A DNA stretch of 64,000 nt from Pseudocercospora fijiensis CIRAD86 (lineage: Eukaryota; Ascomycota; Dothideomycetes; Mycosphaerellales; Mycosphaerellaceae), in NCBI RefSeq assembly GCF_000340215.1, contig NW_006921536.1, positions 136,886 through 200,885 on the forward strand. The letters run 5' to 3'. Under the pieces are notes generated by a model. That model did no database searches, had not been told where the DNA came from, and worked only from the letters and a program-made list of their open reading frames with translations. The translations under genes and the position numbers were made by a program. Numbering within the stretch: the stretch's first letter is position 1; each line of letters opens with the position of its first letter. Positions 9,184 through 20,367 of this stretch are shown in pieces.

Positions 9184-12100
9184 TTACCCCCGTCCTCCTC
9201 TCTTTCCTTAGCGGGGATAGAAAGCCCTCCGCGGTTTCTATCGCTATTACTTTATCCGTTAGATCTGTACCTATCTAAGCTTCTCTAGAGTAACGCGCTC
9301 GTAGTTTCCTCCTTTACGATCGGGGTTTCCGCTACTTTCCGGTCGGGGTTGCCGTACCTAGGGTTTTAACGACTATAACTTTCTTCGCGACTAATAAACC
9401 GCGCTCTTTTACCTACTTACCGCCTTCTAGAACGCGCCGTAACTGCGCTTTTAAACGCTTTACTTATAATCGCGCTTTCCTTTACTTTCGCGACCTTTAC
9501 TTCGGCGTCGCCTTCTAGGAGTATTAATATTTCCTTCTTCTTCTTCTTCTTCCTCTTTTCTTTATATATACCTCTACTACTACTACTACTACTACTACTA
9601 CTAATACCGCAAGTCCCTCCCCTTCCTCCTCGGTTCCCTTCGTAAAATTAACTTGTCCTAGATAGCTCGTCGAATTTACTACGTTAGTTGCTACAACTCC
9701 GGCGAAGACTACGCCGACTAATCTATAAGGTTCCCGTCCGATTTATCGCGGGGTCCGCTAACCTTTCTTAAGCCCGCTAGCTCGAGGGCTTACGCTAATT
9801 ACGCTCGTAAGAGAATTGCCTACGCCCTACTATAAGTTATCGCGATTCCCGTATTAAATCTCTCGCTAACTATTTAGTCCTTAAATAGCCTACGTAGCCT
9901 ACGCTAGCTATACCCGCGCGACCCGCGCTAATATCGCCGAGAAGCACTCCGAGCTTCTTAAGGTTCTTAAGGCCTAGAAAGCCCTTAAGTCTCTCTAGCC
10001 GTAGGGGTTGTTATTTAGGTAAGATTCTCCGTTCCCCGCGATAAAACCCTCGCTAACTGTTTGTTTTAGCGCTATCGCCTCGGAGGTAACGAACACCGTC
10101 GCTAATGTCGTAGCTTAATAGACTTAGACGTAAGTTCCTCGCTACCCTTCGACTTTCTCTTGCTAACCTCTCCTTTTTAGTAGCGTTCCGACCGCCCTCT
10201 ATCTCGGTAATAATCGTCTAGGTCCGCTAGAGGAGTAAAGATTTCCGTAGGTTTTCTAGGGGTTTCTAGGTAGCTTCGGATATATTATTATTATTTTTTT
10301 TTATAGTCCTAAGGTAACCTTCTAATTTCGGGCGGAGACCTAATACTTACTTATAAATACCTAAATGAAATTCTTCCTAGCTCTAAATTATATTTCCCTT
10401 CTCTAGTATTCTAGTAATTCTAAGTCTAATAAGTTAGTAAGAAAATCTAAACTCTAGAAGTTAGTAAAAGTCCCTAGAATCTATAAACCCGTTATTCCGC
10501 GGAAAAACTCTAGGTTACCGCGTTATTTCTTCCGTTTTCCTCTCTTCTCCTAATCTCCTAGAGGCCCGTCGTTCTCCTCGATTTGTCTATATTTCGCTTC
10601 GAAGTCGTCTAGCGCGGAGGTATCCGCGATATAGTCTAGGGGTTCCTACGTAGGTTTATAGTACCTACTCTATTTTACGAGTGCTTCTCGCCCTCGGCTT
10701 TGCTTCTTTTTTCGGGTATATAGGATTTCTTCGACCTACTACTCTTTATACGTCTCGATTAAGATAGGGTCCGGCTGTTCGTCGTCGGTTACCTACCTTA
10801 GAAGGGGGTCCCGGCTCGCAAGTCTTAGAAGGTCGGTATAGAATACCGGGTAAATGTTACTAGGTATCCCTAAGAGTTATACTAAGATAGGCGATAATAC
10901 CTCTTCTACCGTATACTTAGCGTACTTCGAGTCGAGGCTCTTCTTTAGTCTACCGGTCTAGTAATTCCTTAGGTCGAGCTAGACCTTATCTCCGATACGA
11001 TATACCGGCGCTAGAGTTCTAGTCTTATTCGCGCTGTCCTCTTATTTCTATACGGCTTCCGCTATCTGTACTTAGTATAGATCTAAGATCTGCTTAATCT
11101 TGTTTACGAACTCCTCCGCCCGTTTTGCCGTAGTTAGCCGTCTATCGATAGCTAGGTCCTTCTCTAACGCAACGGGAGAGGTAGATTCGTAACTATAAGT
11201 CGCGAAGAAAGAGCTTATTCCTAACCCCGCTTAGTGTCTCCCGTTAAACGCTAGTTCTACCGTAGGAAGCTATTAGTTCTAATCGGACTGCATCTAGTTA
11301 ATATAGTTCCGTAGGTAAGCTTATACGTCTTAGTTTACGCGCTCCGGACCTCCGTCGGTTTATAGGTAGTAGGCGGAGCTTAACCTCTACTTTACGCCGA
11401 GTAGTCGATATATCTCCCTCTAGAAAGTGCTCGTCTAATTCGTACCTCTATCGCTAGTAATAGTACGAGGAAGTCCGTAATACCTAACCTAGTATTTTAG
11501 GAATAAAACCGCGTATTCCTCTGCTTTTATAAAGGGAGTACCGATAAGGGCGATCTATTTGCTTAGGCGGTCTTTAATTACCTATAGATACCGGTTCCTA
11601 TCTAACTCCGGTAGGTTAGTTATAAAGTCTATCGAGATTTCTTAGAAGAAACGGTCGGGTACTAGTAGGGGTTTTAGGAGGCTGTGTTTATATTCCCTCT
11701 ATACCTTATTGCGTCTATAATAGTTGCAGTTCCGTAGGAATTGCTATACCTGCTTCGACTATAGCGGCTAGTAAAAGTCGCGACCTAGTATAGAAGTAGT
11801 AGAATCCCGGCCGGGGTAGCCGTAGAGCGGCGAGTCGTAGATCGACTAGATAATCTTCGTACGTAGTACATCCTGCTATAGTTCCTCGGTCCCTATGTCT
11901 TTGTATTCGGTTTCCGTCGTCGCTAGGGCTCCTAGAACCTAGAGCTTACTATAGTAGCGAAGGAACCCCTTAGGGTCTATTATACAATCCCCGATCTAAA
12001 TTTTTACTTTAATTTCCGGTTATAATGTTCTATCTCTCTCGCGGATTTTTCGTACTACCGTCTAGTATACCGTATCTTTCTCGACAATGCTCTTCTATAT

Positions 12101-15100
12101 ATCGTTTATCTCTAGGTCCTAGAATAGTTTAGCGCTTTCCGGCGAAGGCTACGCGGGCTCCGTTTCGTTCGCGAGTAGAGATAACGGGCTCGCCTTCGTT
12201 ATACGTAGGAAGCTATAGATAGTAGTACTAGAAATCTAGACGTTTTCCGGCTAGTTTAGAGAGAGGTCCGGCTCTAAGAATCTCCGGAACCTCGAAAGCT
12301 TATCGTCTTAGCCTAACGTATCTTGTTCCCTCCTCGATAAGGTATCCGGTAGGATAGCTTCGATTCCCGGCCGGTAGACTAGGGTAAACTAGTACTTCGC
12401 TAGTTCTTCCTACTATCGGATCTATCTTTCGGACAGCTAGCGCTTTACTATAAAGTATTCTAGGTTCTTATAGTCCGTCTAAATCGTAAAGAGGCTATAT
12501 AATTTTAGCTCGGAGTCCTAAAACTTAATACTAGATACGACTGCGAGTATTTCCTTATCGTAGATGTCGTAATTAATCTCCGCCTTGTTTAGTTTCTTCG
12601 AAAAGAAGCCTACCGGTCGGCGGATTCCCGCCTTTTCTTAGATAAGGGCGCCCCTAATCGCGAACCCGCTATAATCCGTCTTAAGGAAGGTAGGGAGGGA
12701 CGGGTCCTACTAGGTAAGTACTAGGGCGCGGTAGAATTTGTCCTTTAGCGTCTCGAACGCTTTGTCCTATTCTTCTCCCTAGGCGAATAGGGTACTCTTA
12801 CCGGTAAGCGCAGTTAATAGCGCGGAGATCTTAGAATAGTTCGGTACGAATATACGGTAGTAGTTCGTAAATCCTAAGAAACGACGGACTTCCTTTTAGG
12901 TCTTAGGTACTACCTATTTTTGTACGGCTTCTACCTTTTCGGGGTCGGCTAATACTCCTCCTCTATCGGCGTAGACGATAAATCCTAGGTACTTAATCTT
13001 TTTCTAGGCGAATTCGCTCTTTTTAATATCGAGGTAAAGGCCTCTATCCTAAAGCTTCTTAAGTACCGCTCTTACCTTATAGAAATAGTCTTCCCTCGAC
13101 CCGCTCGAGTAGATAACTACGTCGTCTATATACGCCGACGCGAAGTCGTTTAGATACTCCTATAGGAGAGTGTTAATATACCGTTAAAATATAGCCGGGG
13201 CTCCGGACAAACTAAACGGGCATACTAGCTATTCGAACGAGCCTAGCCTCGTCCGGAAGGCCGTCTTATACTCGTATCCTTTTGCTATTCTAATCTTATA
13301 AAAGGCCGAGACTATATTAACCTTAGTTAACTACCGGGCCTCCGTTAGGTTCCTTATAGTATCTAGGATTAGTAGGAGGGGGTATCTATCTTGCTTCGTT
13401 AGAGCGTTAAGCGCCCTATAGTCGTAGTAGAACCGCAGTTCTCCCCTAGGCTTCTTAACGAACAGTACGGGCGCCGCCGCTTCGGAGTTCGCCGGTCTTA
13501 TAAACCCCTTCTTTAGGAGCTCGTCTAGCGACTTCCGTAAGACTAAGAGTTCTTATTTCGATATACTATAGAGCGGACTCTAAGGGAGTTAAGGCTAGGA
13601 TCCGTCTAGTTTCTCCTAGAGTTCTATCGTATAGTCGATACTAGGACGATAGGGCGCTAACTTATCGGCTTCCCTTTAATAAAATAGCGCGGCTATATCG
13701 CGAATCTCCGAGGGTAGCTTCTTCTTTAGCTCCTCGATCGTCGGGTATTCCTTCGTCTTTAGGGCCTTTTTAATATCCTCGGCAATTGTCGCGGTAAGTA
13801 GGCTTCTTATAGCGTTAATTATAGCGATGTTTCCGTTCGTATCGACCTCGCGGTAATAGCGCCCTTCTTTTATCTAATACTAAGCCCTCCCGTAGTAGTA
13901 CTATCGTTTTTTAGGCGCGGTCCTAATTTTGTTATATACCTTCTATAGGTTCCCTAGGATAAGGGGAAAAGCTAATCCTAGTACGACGTAAGCGTATACT
14001 GTTTATTAGAATCTATTAATTTCTATCTAGAAGGCGACGACTCCTACAATTTTCGCGTCTTATATTGCCGCCGACGCTCCTTTTACTTCTCGGGACTTAC
14101 GGCTAATATAGCTAAGTCCGAGGCCTTTAGCTAGGCCCGTATTAATTGTAGCGTAATACTAGTATCCTTCGTCGATAAGAGTAGAAGTTCCGACGTTATT
14201 TTCGAGGACTATATCGGTATATATAAGATTCCCGTTTATATCCTTTTTAACTTCTTCCTATTTCTTTGCCCGTACTCTATCTACTCCCGACTCCTAACTA
14301 CGAGTAGGAGTTACTCTTTTCCCAAGTCGGAACTGCTTAAGTCCGACTACTCTTCTATATCCTCTAGAATAGGTTATACGGAGGCGATACTAATCTTAGT
14401 AGGCTAAGCCGGCGGGGCGTACGGGCAATCTCGAATGCGGTATCCGCTCGCTCTATAGCGGAAGTAGAGTCTTTTCTCCTTACGCTTCTCTCTTTCTATA
14501 GAGTCGACCTATTTAGCCCTAGGTTTCCCCGCCGTCGATTATTAGGCTCCGCGGTTCTTTCTACGGGAAGCGTTAGTTTAAGCGGGATTTATAACTACGT
14601 CTCTATTAGAGTCGACCTTTAGGTTCGCCGTAGGGGCCGTATAGGGGGGAATAACGACCGTAGGACTTGCTACTTCTTTCTTCCTTTCTTACTAGCGTTT
14701 CGTAGCCTATTTAAACTAATCTATCGACTCGAGGTTCGTTATAATCCGCTCGACCTCCTCCGTATAGAGGTAGTAATCCTTAATCTTTAGTACGGCGGTA
14801 GTATAGGTCTTAGCCGCGTTCGAGAAGGTGTTCTTTAGATACCCGATTTTCGTATCGTCTATCTAACGGTCTCCGCTTACGCTTAGTAGGAGGCCGTCGA
14901 ATTCTAGCTAGTAGTTGTACTAAGGTTGTCCCTAGGAGTGCCTTAGGGCTTAGAGTTGCTCTAGCGCCTTTATAGCTTCGTTACTATCCGCGAAGACGTC
15001 CTCGAGTTACTAGAAGAAAGCTTCGGGGTCCTTTCCTTTCGTAAGGCTTCCTCTTTCCTAGAAGTAGCGTATCCTAGCGCGTTCCTTTACCGGCAGAGTA

Positions 15101-15552
15101 TCGTATACGGTATCCTAGTAATAATCTTCGGAGAGCTTTAGTTTTAGCCCGGAACGAACTCGGTACGAACTTCTTAGTCGTAGTAGGTAGTCCCGGAACG
15201 ACTCGGCTTTCCTATCCTACGATAGTAGTTTCTACTCGCGGGATGCCGTTACGTTTTAGCCGGAAGCCGAGAGAGTTTCTAGCAGTCCCTTTAGGATCTC
15301 GTTCGTAGACTAGTCTCGTACTAAACTAGCTTCGGAAGGCCCGGGCTAGCGAGACGCTTCCGCGTATTAGAGCGCGGAACGAGTAGCTTATAGCTAGGCT
15401 TCTATCGTCTACTATCTAGTATAGAGACTCTCGAAGGCACGATAAATCTCGTCCCTAGTTATCTCTAGTACGGTAGGGGCAGCGTTCCCCTAGCTATCTT
15501 ACTCGGGTTCCTAATAAACCTTAGCGTTTCCTATATTAAGGATCGAACCTAA
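9184..15552 (-). pseudogene. chromovirus gag-pol remnant with chromodomain
   Basis: Order on the minus strand is gag (about 15.4-14.4 kb), protease region, reverse transcriptase (about 13.6-12.9 kb), RNase H (about 12.7-12.3 kb), integrase (about 11.8-10.9 kb) and chromodomain (about 10.73-10.62 kb). The chromodomain reads VEEILYTRKKKQSRGREAL, then VK-W-SRYYKPTWEP, with TAG read as Trp, matching the Ty3/gypsy chromovirus tail. Chromodomains of this class are known to steer integration to heterochromatin. Near 9,573-9,603, between the integrase end and the polypurine tract, is a (CTA)n run. The gene is dead through scores of stops. Confidence 0.9.
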
Positions 15553-15739
15553 TATTACGGATAAGCAACGCGTACGTAGATACTAGATATAAGACTTAAT
15601 AGGTTCGATAAAGAGCTAAGTCTATCTACGTAAATCCGAATAGTTTTGTACGGTGCGCTAAGCGCTAAGTAGTAGGTTAGAGTCGCGTAGGCCGAATGCC
15701 TAAGGCTAGCGCTTTCTACCTAGGGCATAGCCCTTTATA
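15553..15739 (-). repeat. chromovirus 5' LTR (right copy)
   Basis: It is the same length as the left LTR and differs mostly by C/T and G/A changes. Next to its inner edge the minus strand reads TTAGGTTCGATCC, which could be a RIP-altered tRNA primer binding site beginning TGG; this last point is tentative. Confidence 0.88.
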
Positions 15740-16879
15740 AAAGATAACGAAGGAGATAGACGTATAGTTAAAGGAATACCTATCTAATCGACTAGACTTA
15801 TTCCTTAAAGAGATGTATATAGCGTTATATAATGAATTTAGCGTAGAACTGTATCCTTCGAGTGTTTAGCGTACGCTTACTAATCGGCTCGAATAGACTC
15901 GGAAATAGTTAAAGCATATCGCGAAGGAGCGCAATCCGATAGCAAGAGCCGTATAGCATACTAGGAGCTAGAAATGGCCTGTTAATAAGTTAGTCTTTAT
16001 TAACGAGACGGCCTCTAATAAGAAGACTGCTTACTAGAAATATAGTTAGTCTCTAAGAGGTATAGATTGCTACGATTTCTAGTACGCGCAAAGACAACGA
16101 CGTACCTTAGTATTGCCGGCTTTAACGATTAATAGCTATCTTAACTGTACTCTTTATATAGAAGGCGCCGTAGATTAAGTTACCTTTAACGACTAGCTAG
16201 AAAATAAAGTACTACCTCTCGTTAAGGGCTAGGAGATAATCTTTATAATAGACAACGCCTTAATCTACTATAGCGATAGGGTAGAAGAGATAATACGGTT
16301 AGCCGGCTATAGATTAGAGTACTTGCCGCTATACTCGCTAGACCTTAACCTAATAGAATAGACCTTCGCAATGCTTAAAAGATAGCTTAAGAAGAACAAG
16401 CACCTATAGAAGGACTTTAAGTGCTTTGCCGACTTCCTTAGATAGGCTCTTAAGTATATAGCTAGCCTTAATATAACCGGACTCTTTAAACATAGCGGTT
16501 ATAACGTTAATAGCGTGTTTAACGACGAAGCAACTAAGTTAGGCTTTGAGCTTAACAACCTATACCTCTAAGCGGCAGAATACTACTACTATACGACTAA
16601 ATTATACTATTAAAAATGCGCAATATTAAGATAATGTCTAATAGAAGCTCCGCTATCAATTTTATAATAGTCGGAGTAGTATAGCGGATGTTTTCGAATT
16701 TCGAAGGGATAGTGCGGAATACTAAGCCCCGCGCTAAGCGCTCCGCTTACAAACTTTACTTTTTAGCGGAGGACTCGAAGGGCGGCAACGATAATTAAGA
16801 CATACGCAACGGAGCAATTAATAAGCTACTTTGTTTCCCTTTCCTATATAAACTCTATACTAATCTAAACTAAAGAAAA

Positions 16880-18674
16880 TAGCCGTTGCTCCGTTATTAA
16901 TGTCGTTATTATTATTTAAACCTATTACTTCTCTAACCTCTTAGATAACTTAATCTTCTAAAAGCGCTTTAATGTATTAAGCAACCGTCGTCTATAGCCT
17001 TTAAAGAAGCTAAGTTCTTCCTTCTAGTACTTCTTAGAGACACGCATTATTTGATTACAGTCCTATTTCTTAGCAAGGAAGTATAACTCAATCTTCTTAA
17101 AGTCTCTAACTTCTTCTAGATTAGACTATTCGTATTACTATATAGTATACTTAAAGAACTGTCGAGTAAGGCTTAAGATAGGCGTTCTAATCTGTGCTAC
17201 AATACGGACTAGAATAGGAGACTCTTCTATAATAGCCGGAGGTAGTATAACGGCAGGCTCGGCGGCGGCTAGTTATCTACGAAGGACCGGAAGCAGACTC
17301 AATATAGTCTCTCGGACAATAGCACTAGGATTAATGTTATTACGGCCTCGTTAAACGGCTAGTGTTTAAGGAAGCTCTACTATCTTTAAATTAGCAAGCA
17401 TACTAGTAGAGCCCTTTAGCTTGCTACTTAATATCTTGTCCTTATAATCCTTTATCTTTATAAAAGCTAACTCCGGCGGCTTCTTAAGACTAACTCCTTC
17501 TTGCTATATAGCAAGAGCGTAAGACTATAGGTTTAAAGCCTCGGTATAGAACTAGTAATAATAAATCTCCGTATTTAGCGTATTCTTAGGATAATAGCAG
17601 TAGCCGCTATAGTTCTTACAGGTGCTAAGAGTATATATATAGTTAGCTTAGAGCTTAGTCTTATAGTTACTAGACCTTCGTTCTTCTATAATATAGGCAA
17701 GACCGTCTATAGCTTGTTAGTCGTTTAGCTTTAGTTTGCTAACTTTAAGAATAGCGCTAGCGAGGGCGTCCTTCGCTACTGTTTTGAACTTAATATTAAT
17801 ACGGACCTTATCTCGACCTTCGTATTCAAATTCAAGAGCGGCATTAAGTGCTTTACTATAATCCTTAGCTAGGAGAGATTAGTATAGAAACGCTCTTCGA
17901 ATAGCCGTTTAACTTACTACTTTGCTTCTAACTTTAGTAGAACTAATCCGCCTTCTTTATACTCGTAGCGGATACGACTAGTATATAGCTTCTAATAAAG
18001 AGACCTTGCTTCTTAGCCTTATTAACTGCCTAGTAGAAAGCATCTTTAGTAGGCTAAGTAGCGGCACTATACTATTCCTTATTCTTAGTTCTAAGGACCT
18101 AGTTGCCGCTAAGAAGGCGCTAATACTGCTTATAGTAAAGGTCGTTACGAGAGTCGGACGAGGCAGTCTTAATATCTCCTTTATCTATTAACCTCTAGTT
18201 TATAAGCCGTTGCGCTAGCTAATTGCTAGGCGCCTTACCTATAGTCGTTAACTCGCTAGGCGCGACTTTACCTTCTATATCCTTCTTACTACCGCCGTTA
18301 CTACCGCCGTTACTATTATTATTACTAACTACTATCGACGCGCGCTCTAATAAGAGGTCCGAGAATTCTCTATACGCCTAAGTATTAAATACGCGCGCCT
18401 AACTAAACTTCTTTAAAGCTGCCTCCGCTACCGCCGACCTCTTTACTATCTTCGCCTTTTCCTTCTTCGGCGACTCGCGCCTTTTAATAGCCTCCTTATA
18501 AGCCGGAAGCTCCTTCTCGACTAGTTTACGTAATCGACTCGCTCGAGCCGCCGACGGTACTTTCTTCGGCTTTAGCGCTATTATAAGGTAATATAGTAGT
18601 AAGAGGTTACTAGCAACGTAGACTATAGCGATAATATATGCTATCTCTAGTAGTAGACCGCTTATAAGGGCCAT
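16880..18674 (-). pseudogene. accessory gene of mariner-like element 1, unknown conserved protein
   Basis: Open minus-strand frames (RIP-type stops only) encode a basic, possibly intron-containing protein. Around 17,560-17,650 it reads TCKNYSGYCYYPKN, followed 20-30 residues on by LNL-(W)-SYALAIQQEGVSLKKPPE. Near 16,900-17,170 comes a Phe-Phe then Trp-rich helical tail (RQFFKYTI, KYQKEELSFFKGYRRRL). The same C-x2-YSxYCYY box, W-A-x-x-I block and FF tail occur in the accessory gene at 44.6-46.2 kb. I recognise no named family; the Cys pair suggests a small metal- or fold-stabilising site. An ATG at 18674 starts an open 91-codon frame that may be its first exon. Confidence 0.6.
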
Positions 18675-18756
18675 TTTCGAGGCGGTGTAAGGATAACTGC
18701 ACTCTATCGACCAAATTACTAAGAAACAGTATAGACAGGCATCGCGGTCACGAGGT

Positions 18757-18789
18757 TCTTGGCATTCTCAACCTAAACGCAATTAAGAG
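18757..18789 (-). repeat. right terminal inverted repeat of mariner-like element 1
   Basis: It is the inverse of 8586-8618 with one mismatch and is followed by TA (18790-18791). CA dinucleotides are intact here, unlike in the core. Confidence 0.85.
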
Positions 18790-18791
18790 TA

Positions 18792-19835
18792 TTCAGTATT
18801 CAACATCTATGGCGCCTGTATGCAACTCCCGTCGCGGCCCATCAGAAACGTTCTGTCTCGCAATTCGCGACTCGCCCGGGACGTCGGATGAGGGTCTATC
18901 GATTATTCTAGGACCTTCGTGAGGGTTTGGGTCGCTAAGCATACGCATACGCATATGCATAGCCAAGAGTGCGCCAAGGTACAGTACCTCCCATGCCCAC
19001 AAAGATTGCTGTCCCTAGACGTCAATCAAGAGAGCTCCTACTTAATGCCGCAGCTCACACAAACTTTGCCTAACTGTTTGCCTCGGATGATGCTAGATCG
19101 TGGTGTAGTGGGCAGGTGCAGAAGCAAGGCGAGCACTCTTTATATGATCGCAGGACGTGCAGCGTAAGCACTGCACCCCTCTCTCTCTAACGATGCAACA
19201 AGTACACAAGACTCAGTAACTAACATCCATCTGAAAAGATATATAAAAAAACATTGCTCGGCACAGCTGAATGAAAGGGCCTGTTGCGGAGAACCAATCA
19301 CTATTCTACCGCCAGCGTCTCGAAATAATCGATGCGGACAGTCGTTTCCTGTTGCCTACGTATGCACGACAAAGGCAGAAATGTGCCAGGTAGGTACCTC
19401 ATCATTGCCTTGCAGGTCGGTTAATCAAGCCAAGGCTGCATGGCGCTTGCAGACCAATGAGGAGCTATGTCTGGACTAGAGTCCTTCACCGGTCTGTCTG
19501 GGGTACATGTAAGTGAATGTAGAGAAAAGGCATAGCGGCGATTGGACAACGAGCTCAACTTCGCTCGGAAATTTCCCTCGAAGCTATTCCCGTGGACTCG
19601 ACGAGGATGGCGTGCTGCGTTCAGGAAACGTGTGGATGCCAGCGCCGACTGATGGATCCTTATTATCAAAACTCCTCAAAGACGAAAGCGGGGTTGCTTG
19701 TATATATAGTTAGTATATAGATTTGAAGAAAATCAAAAGAAAATCGCATAGTTTCATTCCTAATCTTGCCTTAGAATACCATAATCAAACCACACAACAC
19801 TGAAACCGAAAAGCTCACATCCTCCAAACATCTGA
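18792..19835. other. intergenic, no gene seen
   Basis: Normal composition resumes. No open frame has protein-like character on either strand. A TATATATAG box at 19,701-19,709 and a CA-rich leader near 19,780-19,835 belong to the small gene that starts at 19905. Confidence 0.5.
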
Positions 19836-19904
19836 GTATGAATGAGCAGCAGCTCCCAAGATTTTCGGGGTTTGGACCACTGACTAACCACAACCGAAGT
19901 AGAA

Positions 19905-20159
19905 ATGAGTCCGACAAACAATCAAGAGGTCAAACGCGATCAGCCTTGGCAGAAAGACTGGCCGCCGCAAAGCGAAGGAACAAATCATGCTGCCTCGCAG
20001 CCAGTCGATGATAGCACGACTGGAGCTATGCCGGCGACTTTCTTGACTGCGCGTGGCGTGGACTTGTGGAGACTTGACGATAAAGAGGCCCTGCAATCGA
20101 TGCTTGCAAAGCAGGAGGTTACATGTGCCTCGGTTGAGAAAGAAGTCAAGAAGGAGTGA
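19905..20159 (+). CDS. small hypothetical protein, 84 aa
   Basis: The protein starts MSPTNNQEVKRDQPWQKDW and ends in a charged helix (LDDKEALQSMLAKQEV, then VEKEVKKE). It is hydrophilic, with no signal peptide or membrane segment and no family I recognise. A likely 67-bp intron in the 5' leader (19836-19902: GTATGA, branch CTGACTAAC, acceptor GTAG) would remove two out-of-phase upstream ATGs at 19838 and 19842. This is why I start at 19905. A CA-rich leader and TATA-like box precede it. It is convergent with the oxygenase gene, whose stop lies at 20368. Confidence is moderate because the ORF is short. Confidence 0.45.
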   Translation: MSPTNNQEVKRDQPWQKDWPPQSEGTNHAASQPVDDSTTGAMPATFLTARGVDLWRLDDKEALQSMLAKQEVTCASVEKEVKKE

Positions 20160-20367
20160 GAGCCTGGCTGGCATCACGAGTCGATCGCGGCGACATTCGT
20201 TTGAGAGAGGAAAGGAAAGCTTTTTGCTCGAATCGCGCGGACTTTGCATTATCAACTCATTCATTTCGGAGAAGGTTGTCAGACTTTCAAAAAAACATTT
20301 TCGTGGATATGTGCGGAGAATTCGTCATGAGGAATCAGACTGTATACCAACATTTCTTTTTTTCTTT

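Larger units (their letters stand above)
8997..15739 (-). mobile_element. Ty3/gypsy chromovirus LTR retrotransposon, RIP-inactivated
   Basis: Two 187-bp LTRs bound a 6,369-bp interior. The flanks GAAGA (8992-8996) and AAAGA (15740-15744) form a 5-bp target duplication with one RIP-type difference. On the minus strand come a gag zinc knuckle (about 14,415-14,465, C-X2-C-X4-H-X4-C with some Cys mutated to Tyr), reverse transcriptase (YIDDVVIYSS, about 13,103-13,132), RNase H (TDYKNLEYF, about 12,455-12,490), integrase zinc finger remnant (FLRNCNYYRRNK, about 11,710-11,750) and a C-terminal chromodomain (about 10,620-10,730). A purine tract adjoins the left LTR. It inserted into the mariner-like transposase. 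All frames are broken by TAG/TAA. Confidence 0.93.
8780..16571 (+). pseudogene. Tc1/mariner-type (DDE_3) transposase, split by a retrotransposon
   Basis: Exon-like part 1 (8780-8996) starts MPRCLPSKTTRLAVLYFEAN and contains an N-terminal helix-turn-helix-like part ending in a Lys/Arg run. Part 2 resumes after the chromovirus at 15,745 and carries the catalytic domain: FINETASNKK (first Asp site), IIFIIDNALIYYSDRV (second Asp), LEYLPLYSLDLNLIE (third, Glu). The usual first block is FIDE, so the Asp appears changed to Asn, a G-to-A change in a TG context, as RIP makes. Many TAG stops. The coordinates span the inserted retrotransposon. The family assignment rests on the AGYRLEYLP...LNLIE block, typical of fungal DDE_3 transposases. 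Confidence 0.85.
8586..18789 (+). mobile_element. Tc1/mariner-like element 1, two convergent genes, chromovirus-interrupted
   Basis: The ends are inverted repeats starting CTCTTAATTGCGTTTAGGTT, 33 bp long with one mismatch, flanked by TA on both sides (8584-8585 and 18790-18791), as expected for Tc1/mariner transposition. Without the 6.7-kb retrotransposon the element is about 3.45 kb. It carries a DDE transposase on the plus strand (8780-8996 plus 15745-16571) and a second gene on the minus strand (about 16,880-18,674), converging at about 16.6-16.9 kb. The right end (18,680-18,789) is not RIPped although the centre is. The element at 44.5-47.7 kb has the same gene plan. Confidence 0.85.
1..18791. 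repeat. RIP-degraded transposon compartment
   Basis: The whole stretch shows the signature of repeat-induced point mutation: CA and TG dinucleotides are nearly missing, TA is in large excess and CG is retained. Long reading frames can still be followed if TAG and TAA are read as mutated CAG, CAA or TGG; TGA stops are rare. Cysteine codons often appear as TAC or TAT and start codons as ATA. No intact host gene is visible. The compartment ends sharply at the right inverted repeat of the mariner-like element, after which normal dinucleotide use resumes. That RIP is the cause is established for such patterns in ascomycetes; here it is inferred from composition. Confidence 0.9.

Noticed and set aside
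16300..16320. TAGCCGGCTATAG word like the dispersed motif
   Set aside because: It is ordinary coding sequence of the transposase (LAGYRLEY), not an insertion.
19421..19713. Opposed 66- and 82-codon ORFs upstream of the small gene
   Set aside because: No domain, no start context, overlap each other.
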